A DNA stretch of 64,000 nucleotides, from positions 14,632,001 to 14,696,000 of the forward strand of contig NC_003284.9 in NCBI RefSeq assembly GCF_000002985.6, written 5' to 3'. The stretch comes from Caenorhabditis elegans (taxonomy: Eukaryota > Nematoda > Chromadorea > Rhabditida > Rhabditidae). This document shows, piece after piece, positions 1-9,390 of this stretch (positions are counted from its first letter, which is position 1; each line of letters opens with the position of its first letter). A model generated the notes under the pieces. The model was not told where the DNA came from, searched no databases, and saw nothing but the letters and a program-made list of their open reading frames with translations. The position numbers and the translations under genes are program-made.

Positions 1-255
1 TTAAAACTTTGTCCGCCTCTCTTAAATCGGAGAACAAATTATTTTTTTCACAAACAAGGTATGGAAGTTTTCATTTGTAGTTTTTATTATTGTCTGTAAG
101 AAATAATAAAACATTAAAATTGAGATAAACACAATAAACACACTACTTTGAAGTATTGCAATTTCTATTATAAAAATCAAAGTTACAGTTTCCAAAAAAC
201 TTACGCTCAAAAATTATCTGACGCATTCCTAATTATTTGACAGTGTTTATGAAAG

Positions 256-468
256 ATGAGCGGTATTTTGAGGGGAAAACGTAGAATAATAATTTTCAAA
301 AAATTAAAAGTAAATATTACGGCAAGGCGTTTACAATGTTACAGTTACCAGATGCCATCAGTTGAGAAACACAATATTATAATTGACAAAGCAAAGCTCA
401 TATGGGAGAAGAAATCGGGACTTGACTTGGAATTTGAAGAAAAATTCACCACAAATGCATACAATTGA
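256..468 (+). CDS. Possible small hypothetical gene or terminal exon (70 aa)
   Basis: An ATG-started frame of 70 codons ends with TGA. The second half, rich in Glu, Lys and hydrophobic residues (from about residue 33, MPSVEKHNIIIDKAK onward), looks more protein-like than the first half. An acceptor-like TTACCAG lies at the junction of the halves and a GTAAAT donor-like site lies upstream. The real feature could therefore be a last exon of a gene starting outside the window, or two small exons separated by a roughly 35-bp intron. There is no recognisable domain, signal peptide or membrane segment. It could equally be a chance open frame. Confidence 0.25.
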   Translation: MSGILRGKRRIIIFKKLKVNITARRLQCYSYQMPSVEKHNIIIDKAKLIWEKKSGLDLEFEEKFTTNAYN

Positions 469-603
469 TGATCCTAAATTGTTCACAATACTTATATTAC
501 ACACTATCATTATATTCATACTTCCTATACAATTTATTTTTTTGTCACACAAATTTTAATGTTTTTAATATAATAATACATATATATGTTTTCTCTAGGA
601 ACC

Positions 604-693
604 ATGAAATGGATTCTAATATTAATAATGCTTACTATTAGTTCAAAATTTCAAAACCTTTGTAAAAGTGAAACGCTTATGGAAAGTGATGGG
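604..693 (+). CDS. Possible signal-peptide exon or tiny secreted peptide
   Basis: An ATG lies five bases after a good acceptor-like CTCTAG, as in trans-spliced nematode transcripts. It opens a 29-residue frame with a hydrophobic leader (MKWILILIMLTISS) and then a short polar stretch. The frame stops at TAA, but a donor-like GGTAAAC overlaps that stop, so it could be a first exon. No convincing second exon was found downstream. It lies just beyond the 3' end of the opposite-strand gene. Confidence 0.2.
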
Positions 694-731
694 TAAACTC
701 CTCAACAGTTCGAAAATCTCACAGGAGAAAA

Positions 732-3700
732 TTATCTTAAAAGGACATAAAATATAATTGAAAATAGGGAAAAGGCTATGCTGGACGAGTCAGCTGGTCG
801 GAGGGCATCCTGTTCGGATTGCTGCTGTTCGAGGTTTTCTTCATCTTGAGCGTCAGATGTAAGAGCCTGTAAGTGAATAAAAATCGTAAATATACACAGT
901 ATCAGTTCGAAACTAAGTTTTAAAATATAACTATTGCCTGGTGGTGCTCCCACTGGGCTACAAATTAAGCCACCACCTAGCCGGGGACTGTGGCAGATAA
1001 TCCAGTCGTGGATTGCTCCACTTCCCAATAGAGGCTGGGTGAACCTAAGGGGTAAGGTCGGACTTGAACTCGTGACCTTCAGATTGATAGCGCCCACCAC
1101 TACCGATTGAGCTATCTGCCCCATGGAGCTCATTTCAACTGTATTCTTGCTTTTCTTCAACCCTTGATTTTGATTTATACTCAAACTTTTTGATAAATCT
1201 ATTGAGCCCTCATTCTAGTAGTTTTATTGAATGGTGTATTTTTTCATGACATGTCTATATGAACTAACTAGTTTAACTCTACATGTACATAAATTTCAAT
1301 TTACAATGCTTAAATATATACAGTAAGCTAAGTTATACTGCGATTGAAACACAAATACATAATCTACGTTACCTTTGTACTTGCTTTTTGAAAAAAACTA
1401 TATTCTACTTTCTTGTTTTGAGTTACAAAATTTATTAGAGCTTTTAATTAAAAATCTAAATTCTCCAAAATTTAGAAAGTTTCTAGGGCTAGTTTCGAGC
1501 CTTTCAGGGTAAACAAAACTCTCATCTTCTTTATTTAATTCAAACAGAAAATTTTTACAACCCAAGATTTCTAGTTTAGCAGTCGGTTTACATTTTGTTT
1601 TTTCAATTCAAAAATTATATTGCTTTAAAATGCATATACAAATACAGACTAATAATTCATCTTTTACCAATTAATTTCTCAAAAAAAGTCATACTTCTAC
1701 CCTCTTCAAAAATTGTTTTTCTGCCCCTTCATCTCAAACACCCATAACAATTCGAAACTTGTCAGGAGTCGAAGATCGTCATGTCAAAAAATATTAAATG
1801 TCAAAAAAGTGCGCATCCGTCGATCGTTTTCTCTTCATTTCGGATTATATTTCGTCTCAAATTATTCATAGATGGGCTAGCCTCATAAGGCACATGTTTT
1901 GCCAATATCCACTCTCTTTCTCTATCCACCCTTATACTCTCAACTCCCTTATCCACAGGAAATGATCGGAACTTCTTCCCCTCTCTTCACTTTGCATAAA
2001 ATATAGAGTGAAGTGAAGCCGAGAAATTTGATAATGCTAAGCACTTGTATAGTGGCAACTCTTGCCGATCGCATTTTGAGCGGAAATCGCAGGAATAAAT
2101 TGCGAAATTGCGAGACGCAGGTGAATATTTTTTCAACTCAATTAAAATGCTCAAAGTGTCTACTCACAACTTCTTCTTTGCTCTCCTCGTCGTTGTTCTC
2201 TGGAATCTTGCAGTCCAAAACGCAACTGTCCAATTTGTCGGCATGAAGTCCCTGAAAAAACCAATTATTTGCCCAACAGACAAGTTTTAACAAATTCCTT
2301 TCTCTATTTTCCTTTAGAAACCCATATGTATTTCAAACTTACCGTGAACATGTTTTTTAAAGATTGGCACATAAGATGAGCAGCCTCGTGCTTACTGCAA
2401 AGACCGCCAAGAGCGGAAATGTACTCTTGTAATTTTCGGTTAACTGCCTCGCAGACGTCATCTTGCGAGTGCTCCAAAAACTTCTCACTAAGGTATGTAC
2501 CAGCGGAAAGTGTCATCTCACCAATTTTTTCCTGAAAATTTAAAGATTAAAATTGTCAATTCTGGTAAGCTTTATTACTTACGGACTTCAAGCAGTCACG
2601 ATGCTTGCTCAAAATCTCTTGGCCTTCTACAGAGCAAGAATACGTGAGAAGATAATAACTCTGTAATTGGGAAAATTAAGACATTTTTTGGTTCGAACAC
2701 TTTTTTACTCTCAAGAATGATCCTGAATCTTTTCTATGAGTGAGCAAGTCGGAGACGGTGTTGGAAACTTGTACAACTTCATTATGTGAGCATTGGTGAG
2801 CAACTGGAAGGTCATCCTGAAAATGGAAAACGTTTGACTAGCGATATCTCTCTACTAAAAGTTTAATTCTCTTATAAGTTTCCCGATATTCTAAAAGGAC
2901 TTTTAAAAACTCAAAAAATTGAAACTTTCAAAATAAACTCTCAAAAAAAGTACAATCTAATTTTGTGAACTTTACATCGTCGTAGCTCCTGAAATTTATT
3001 TTTGTGCAATTATTCACTTTTTTTTATATTTCTGTAATGTTTTTTGTGTTATTTAAGCTTGATCAAGCTTGATTTTAATCAATTAAAGAACAAATTTGTG
3101 CGACTATCTACTGTATTTTAAACGATGATAAACCAAACATGGAAATTAAACTAAAACAAAAAAAAATTAAGCTCCTGTTGCTGCAGTAAGAACAAAACCA
3201 AAACTCGAAAGTTTAGCTCAATTATGAGTTTTTTAAATGAAATCTCGGACTATAAAACATTTGTTTTCTAATGGTTTTACTATGGATCTCTTTTTTTTTT
3301 TGAGGTTTAGGTCTTTAGAAAAATAAAAGAATTGCTTGTCCTCCTTTTAAAAAAGGAAAATAAAATTTTTGCCAACTTTTAAGACAAATTGTATAATTGA
3401 TTAATTTCTCCAAAAATAGAACACTGGAAAAATCTGCTGACAATCGAAAAACAGACCACTACTTCATAAAACTGATACAAAAGGTTAGGTTTCAACCAAA
3501 TTTTTACGACTTCATTAAAAATTAATATATTTGCTCAAACGTTTTCCGCAATATCAATAAACTACTCATGTTTTAGATCGGCTTCAAGTCTAGAATATTA
3601 ATTAAAAAATAACACACTTTAATAAGAAAGTAGTTTCATTACATCAAAATTTTGCATTAATCGTTATGATCAATTTTCCACCGGAAATGACAAATGCCGC

Positions 3701-4407
3701 CAAAAAGAAAAATCATAAATTCTGAATTCTCGCCTTATTCCATAATTCATTTGTTTTCACAACAGTGAGCACAAAAACCTAATGTGCTTGGCGGCTTAGT
3801 ACTGTAATTTGATAGTTGAGCAAGGGATTAAATCTCGTGCCTTTTTGTTGTCCATCCTCCCCCCCCCCCCCCCCCCCCCACTTTGCTGTCATAACCATAT
3901 GCTCCGGAAATGGAATAAGGGTAATCTTCGGAAACGAAAACGAACACTAAGATGAGAAGAGAGACTGTAGACTGACAAACAAAATATATGTGCTTTCGAG
4001 GTTTAGTACTAATAACTATGAAAAAAATGATGTAAATTTAGAAAAAAAAACACATCTGCCCCAGCTGATCACCTCATAAAACCCCTCAAAAAACATTTCA
4101 TCTCAACTCGAAACTAACCTTTATACACTTGTCTAACTCTTTCAAGTGTTCACATTGATCCTGTGTAATAGTGACGACGTTTTCTTTCAGTTCGTAAAGT
4201 GTCCATGCCCATTCGTCCAAAATGTTTATGAAGCATTTGACAAGTCCGACGTAATTGCACTGGAAAAAAAGTGACAAGATAATTATGAGGAATTAACATA
4301 TTAATAAAGGGGTTAACGCCAACCTGAGACACTTCGTCTTGTGCAGATGTTAGTCCAATGAGTAAAATTGGTAGAATTCGAATCGAGGCAAGAAATTGGA
4401 GATTCAT
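732..4407 (-). CDS. Secreted or GPI-anchored cysteine-rich protein, possibly DUF19-like (272 aa)
   Basis: Seven exons: 4407-4324, 4259-4119, 2816-2709, 2660-2583, 2531-2343, 2251-2168 and 866-732. All six introns are phase 0 and the model stays open throughout. The product starts with a signal peptide (MNLQFLASIRILPILLIG, cleavage near Ala-Gln). About 12 cysteines follow in regular spacing between residues 29 and 216. Then comes an acidic Glu/Gln-rich linker, and the protein ends in a small-residue site (ADSSS) plus a hydrophobic tail (IAFSLFSIIFYVLL), the layout of a GPI-anchor signal. The spacing is reminiscent of nematode T20D4.11-like (DUF19) extracellular domains, but I cannot confirm membership. 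The last intron carries a tRNA-derived repeat; another exon could be hidden there. The exon chain is well supported, the function is unknown. Confidence 0.8.
933..1122 (-). mobile_element. tRNA-derived SINE-like repeat, copy A
   Basis: Read on the minus strand, this begins like a tRNA: an A-box-like TAGCTCAATCGG, then a B-box-like GTTCAAGTCC. It continues into a roughly 110-bp body that is strongly similar to the body at 23731-23920. Shared blocks include GTGGAGCAATCCACGACTGG and the CCAGGCA end. It lies in the last intron of the cysteine-rich gene. The anticodon arm does not fold as a normal tRNA, so this is a retroposon or pseudo-tRNA rather than a functional tRNA. Confidence 0.75.
3859..3879. 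repeat. Mono-C tract (21 nt)
   Basis: An uninterrupted run of 21 C on the plus strand (poly-G on the other strand), in the 1.3-kb second intron of the cysteine-rich gene. Runs of this length can form G-quadruplexes and in C. elegans are deletion-prone without the DOG-1 helicase (established for the class, not tested here). Confidence 0.95.
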
Positions 4408-4925
4408 TATTGTGATTGAATCTGAATTGTTACTATGAATCTCAGGTAGAATATTGTGATTTTCTCTACAAAAGTGGAACTGTACATATACATTTACTTG
4501 TATAAAGAAAGGCGGTGGTAAGAAACAAATTCGGAAAAGGACTTAATAATAAAAAGTAGAAAATCAAAGTGCTCTAGCTTTGGATGAAGAATGTGTTATA
4601 AGAAAGTTGTGAATACATTTTGACGGCTTTTGCATGAAAATAGAGGGATATAGAACGAGCATGGGGGCCAAGTGCTAAAAGAAGAAGTAGAGGGAAAAGG
4701 GGCAAAAAGGGATGGAGAAGAAGAAGACGAAGAAGGACGGAGATTAAAAGGAGTGGTTAGAGAAGCGATGGCTGAAGGAAGAGGGGGGGGTCGAAGGAGC
4801 GAGAGCACAGAGGGGGTAGGGGACCCGAGAGCAACGGGGGGAAAAGAGCAACGACGAAGGCAGTAGCGAACAGCCTAATGAGCTAGTGACAGACGTCTGA
4901 ATTGAAGTGCCGAGAGGCCAGTTTC

Positions 4926-4949
4926 CACACACACACACACACACACACA
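4926..4949. repeat. CA dinucleotide microsatellite
   Basis: A pure (CA)12 tract. Open frames that cross it consist of repeated Thr-His or Cys-Val residues and are artefacts of the repeat. Confidence 0.95.
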
Positions 4950-5466
4950 TCTGTCAATGTAGTATAGCTCACTCTCACGCACCACCAAAATTGGCGTCGT
5001 CGTGGTGTGAGTGGGTGGCTCTGGATGATGGCTATAATACAATAATGGAGTTAACAATGGGTGGATATATACGGGTGGTAATTTTCCCGCACAAATACTT
5101 ATTCTCGCTCGTGCACACGCGCGCAAAACTCAGGACCTCCTCACAATGCACAGAATTGCTAACAACAAACGAATTAAGATGGTTGGATTCTAGGGAGTGT
5201 TTTTTATTTGCCAGAAAGTATGGAAGGAAGTTTTTTTACTGCTTTGCTGAAAACAGATTTTACAGTTACAGGAATAATGCCACAAATGTGACACTGAACT
5301 TTCCGGGGTAATTTTTAATTTTAAACAAATTTGTGAAAACATGAAAATTCTTATTAAGGTCTAGACAATTTGGTCTCTACAAAATATAAAACTCACAAAA
5401 TCTGGCAGCTGAGGTTTGCAAACTTTAAAAATACGAAGAGCAAAAATTACACTCAAAATATTAAAG

Positions 5467-5746
5467 CTGCGTTGTGTGTACGCCTAAATATGATCCGCAT
5501 TTTTATCGGAAAACACTGCAAAAAGGCAAAAAGGCAAAAATCAGAACCCCAACCAATATCAGGCTGCCGACATCTCACGGATTCCGCTCACAGTTATGTT
5601 TTCCTCGCAGCGGGCGGGACAGCTCGCAGTTGCGAGTCGAACATAGCGGCGCGCGGAACCCGTGAGATGTCGGCGGCCTTATATATGTTGGGGTTCTGAT
5701 TTTTGCCTTTTCCCCGTGACTTGACGAGAAACGTACACGCCACTCA
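5467..5746. repeat. Palindromic repeat element, family 1 copy 1
   Basis: A long imperfect inverted repeat. The left arm runs from GTGTACGCC through AATCAGAACCCCAACC to GCCGACATCTCACGG. The right arm returns as CCGTGAGATGTCGGC, GTTGGGGTTCTGATT and ACGTACACGCC. The centre is GC-rich and contains a GCGGGCGGGACAGC-type core. A second copy of the same layout lies at 48521-48762. The structure is that of a non-autonomous foldback or MITE-type element; no coding capacity is seen. Confidence 0.8.
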
Positions 5747-6063
5747 GTTTTAATATTTTGAGTGTACCATAATGTTAACCGTAAAACATTTGTTGACTCC
5801 AAGCTTATTTTTTGAAGTTCGAGTACGAAATTATACTAACTGAAAACACCTATCAACTTTCGTAGTATCAATATAATAGTTCTGAAATTTTAAAAAACGT
5901 GAAAATTACAGCTTAACAAAAAGTTTCATCGCGGAGCTCGAACAATGTCGGTTGATTTTAGTCTGCACAGTGTTGGAAAAAACTAGCTAGACAAGGTCTA
6001 ATCATACAGACCCTAATACCATTTTGATGTTTTGAAATTTTTGAACTTATGTACTTTTTTTTT

Positions 6064-6106
6064 AAATTTAACTTGCGGCCTTTTTGCAAGACCGCAAGTT
6101 AAATTT
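6064..6106. repeat. Perfect 15-bp stem hairpin
   Basis: The arm AAATTTAACTTGCGG at 6064-6078 is exactly complementary to CCGCAAGTTAAATTT at 6092-6106, with a 13-nt loop. It has no following T-run and no neighbouring gene end, so a terminator role is not indicated. It may be a miniature palindromic repeat. Confidence 0.8.
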
Positions 6107-6908
6107 TATTATAAAACCAAAAATCCCATCCTAATGACACCTTCTATTGCCTACATATAATAGATGCAAATGATATATGTAGCTAATAACATAACTAATA
6201 GGTTGTACAACTGACATTTCTTGTTTTGTGGCAGCATCTGATGGCATGTTTACCTTATGTCTTCCTTTGGAAAAAACACGAGCTTATCTTAGTAAAATCT
6301 GGAAAACGCGCTGAGTAATTTGAAACTCATTGCAATAGTTTTAGGATAAGAACTAGGTAAATGAATAAAAGAAAGGAAAAAATGATTTCATCGGGAGGAA
6401 AAAATCCGAAAAAAACACACACTATTGACACTCTGAATAGTAAAACGTAACCGATAGCCGTTAGCTCATTGTTTGTGTGTGTGCGCACCATTGCCTCTGC
6501 TTCAATTACCAATTACTGACAATGAATTCAAATCGACTAGCAATTCAATTCACAAATCTAGTTTTTATAGATTTCTAGGGATTTCGAATTTTCAAAGCGC
6601 GGAATGTTTAATGTGAAATTTGGAATTTGAAATTCGGATTTTCGACTTTGAAATTGACAGCCGGAAATTTGCAATTCATTCTCATTCTCTATTTCATGTC
6701 TATTTCATCCGGAAACAATCTTGTATATGTTGTAATAATGTTGTTGGTGATGGAGATTTGATGAATAATTAACGTGGATAATGTTGCCGACAACATAGAA
6801 GAGCAACAAGTGACAACTGATCGATGAAGCATTTGTCTGAGGCAACCACCTAAGTTTTGACTTTTAGTAGTTGCTAAGGGGAATTTCTGAGTAATAGTTT
6901 TTGAGAAA

Positions 6909-7106
6909 CCTTTGTGGGAGGCGACCTACAACTTCGTGGGATGCGACTTATACCTTTGTGGGAGTGAACTTACACTTTTGTGGGAGGCGACATATACCTT
7001 TGTGGGAGGCGACATATACCTTTGTGGGAGGCGACCAGCACCTTTGTGAGCGGCGACCTACACCTTTGTGGGAGGCGACCTACACCTTTGTGAGAGACGA
7101 CATACA
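6909..7106 (+). repeat. 22-bp tandem minisatellite, nine copies
   Basis: Nine consecutive units close to CCTTTGTGGGAGGCGACC plus TACA or TATA, each 22 bp, with one to five substitutions per unit. The repeat leaves an open frame on the plus strand because its units avoid stops, but 22 is not a multiple of three and there is no gene context. I therefore treat the frame as incidental. Confidence 0.95.
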
Positions 7107-9349
7107 CCGTTTTTGAAAATCAATTTACAAGGCGACCTAACCACCTCCTACCAACATCTCAACTAAGACGGCCTATAATTTTTAGAGCCATCTCTATTTT
7201 TTAGGTGAAATGCCTTGTAAGTAGAGAAGCGGAAAATTGAACGCCTGCCTGGAAAATTTCAAAATTTCTAATATCACAAAGCACCTTGAAACATACAAGT
7301 TTCATAATTTTAATCCGAAGCCAAACGTTAAATCTAAGACGAAACCAGCTGAGTCTTAACCTGAAGCTTGAAAATAATCCTTCTGTTCGCAGTTTAAAAA
7401 CGCTTTTCTCTAAACCCTCATAGGTTTCGATTTTTGATGTAGCAAAAACCTAATCAGAAGCCTAAAAAAATGTTCCAAGAATGTGCAAGAAATGTTTCAT
7501 GTCAATAGACAAAATAAATCAAGAAATGAAAAAAAAGTTTAACAAAACTATCGATAGAAAAGTTTTTCAAAAAAAATCAGTTGTGATGGAACATGAATTC
7601 CCAAGAAAGCAGAACAGTTATTTTTTCAAAAAGCAAATCTATTCATTGAATGACTTTTTTCACCAATGCCTAGGTGAACAACGAAAAGACGAGATCTCCA
7701 AAAAAAAAAACATAAATCCCTTGTGAAAAGACTTGTGAAAAGCCAATTTTTTCAAACCAAATTGTGTTTTCATGGAAAGCTGAACGAAACCGAACCAAAA
7801 CCAGTTGAATGATAAAACGCTTTCGACGCCAACAGCGCTTCTCTTCTTTCCGAGTTTTTTTTTTCCTTTCTCTCCTGCTCACCAAAATACTGCAACGTTT
7901 TAGTGAGAGCAACAGCGGCGGGGATCCACAGTTAGGCAGAAAAAAAACACATCATGCACTACTTCTGTTGCCTACTCTACTCTGAAGAGTGAGAGAGAAA
8001 CGGGGCAAGAATTTTTTTCCCAGAGCAGTGTTTTGGCAGGGTCCGTGGAAAAAAAAAGAAGAAGAGGAGATTTGCTTTCTTCGCGTCGCCGTCCTTCTCT
8101 CCGTTTTCCTCCCAACTTCCCGCGCCTTTTTTCTTTTCACTGCCAATGTTTCTTTGTGCTGCTCTTCTGCCTCTTTCATCTCCACCCCTCCTCCCCGCCT
8201 TCTCTACTTATTGAGCAGTAATTCCAATTGCGACGTGAGCACTCAGAAATGAGAAAAAAAAGAAGAAGAAGCAGGAGTAGGAGCAGAAGACGTAAAAAAA
8301 ACGACGAAAAATGCATAAAGAGTGGAAAAAAGAGAAATGGAAATTTGAGAATGGAGATATAATTTCAAAAGAGGGAGAGAGACAGGAAATGGAGTGTTAA
8401 AGTACTGAGAAATAAAATTCAAACATTAAACAAGAAAAATAGCTCAAATTTAAACAGGCTGAAAGAGCATGGAAAAGGAAATTCAGAGAAGGATCCTAAA
8501 GATGGAATGGAAACAAACAAAATTTTCAGTAAAAGGTAGAGGGTATCCCCAACACTTTCGAAAACCTGAAACGATTTGCTTAAGTTAGAAAATTATGAAA
8601 AAGTTTTGAGATAACAGGGAAGCGGAGTTAGAAGTGAACTCACTATCAGACTTCAGAAAAATTTAATTCAAAAGTTTATGTTTTTTTTTCGAAGAAAAAC
8701 TAGCTTAAAGTTTTCACGAGGACCTAGGTGGTTCTATTCGTGTTTGAGAGCTTATTCTGATTTTTACAGGAAATTTCGGCCTTAAAATAGAACAAACGTG
8801 ATCCAAACTTGGTCCCAAAAAAACTCCAAAACTTATGTACCAAGTACAAGCAATCCGGCAAAAAAATGTAGGGCGATTGGGCCCTATTTAACACTCTTAG
8901 TTTTACTTATGTTAAGATTTTTTTGTGGATTTTAAAATTACAATTTACTGGAAGCTTTTGAAGTTATTTTTTTCATGTCTTATGGTGAAATTTTGGAAAA
9001 AAATCACTATCTGAAATAAATTTATTGAATGCATAAATACGTGAAATATTTTATCATAATCAAAGTGATTTTTTCATTTATTATTATATTTCACAATTTC
9101 TTTTAATTCTAACAAGTCAAAAATATGAATATTTTTGTAAAACTAACTACTGTGCCATTTGTGATCATCAGTCGACCTCCATCGCGCTAATAATCCCGAA
9201 TAAAAACTGATTAAACAATGCGAAAAGAGAAGCGCCACCGCTTTGGAAAACGAAACTTGGCAAACAAATCTCTATTTGCGTGGCTTACCGCTAGCTTAGC
9301 AAGTGGTTAGATGGAGAAGAGTAGCTAACTGATCCGATACTTCAAAATA

Positions 9350-9355
9350 TTTATT
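9350..9355 (-). terminator. Polyadenylation signal AATAAA of the ShKT gene
   Basis: AATAAA on the minus strand, 35-40 nt beyond the stop codon of the ShKT-domain gene, which is the expected place for its poly(A) signal. Confidence 0.7.
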
Positions 9356-9390
9356 TAGACACATAAAGCATTTTTCTCTGAACAAATTAA

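Larger units (their letters stand above)
1..731. other. Left-edge AT-rich flank
   Basis: This is the stretch to the right-hand limit of the first confident gene. It is AT-rich. It holds two weak plus-strand coding candidates, listed separately, and the 3' flank of the minus-strand cysteine-rich gene. A minus-strand hydrophobic open frame near 22-210 starts at a non-ATG codon and has no supporting splice sites, so I do not call it a gene. Confidence 0.6.
4408..9349. other. Intergenic region between the two minus-strand genes
   Basis: I found no convincing gene in these 4.9 kb. The stretch holds the presumed promoter of the 732-4407 gene, with a purine-rich block around 4660-4860. It also holds a CA repeat, a palindromic element (5467-5746), a short perfect hairpin (6064-6106), a 22-bp minisatellite (6909-7106), and a pyrimidine/purine-rich block near 7840-8400. 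Open frames here are low-complexity or repeat-derived. Confidence 0.7.

Noticed and set aside
1040-1122. Functional minus-strand tRNA gene
   Set aside because: The A and B boxes are present but the anticodon arm does not pair, and the sequence continues into a body shared with 23731-23920, which marks a SINE-like repeat.
4875-5311. Open frames on both strands across the CA repeat, up to 134 codons
   Set aside because: The frames are kept open by (CA)n and flanking low-complexity DNA, encode Thr-His or Cys-Val runs, and have no splice or domain support.
5370-5802. Open frames of 60-110 codons on both strands near 5370-5802
   Set aside because: They lie within the palindromic element and mirror each other because the DNA is inverse-repetitive.
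6901-7116. 71-codon repetitive protein frame
   Set aside because: It is the translation of the 22-bp minisatellite; the unit length is not a multiple of three and there are no gene signals.
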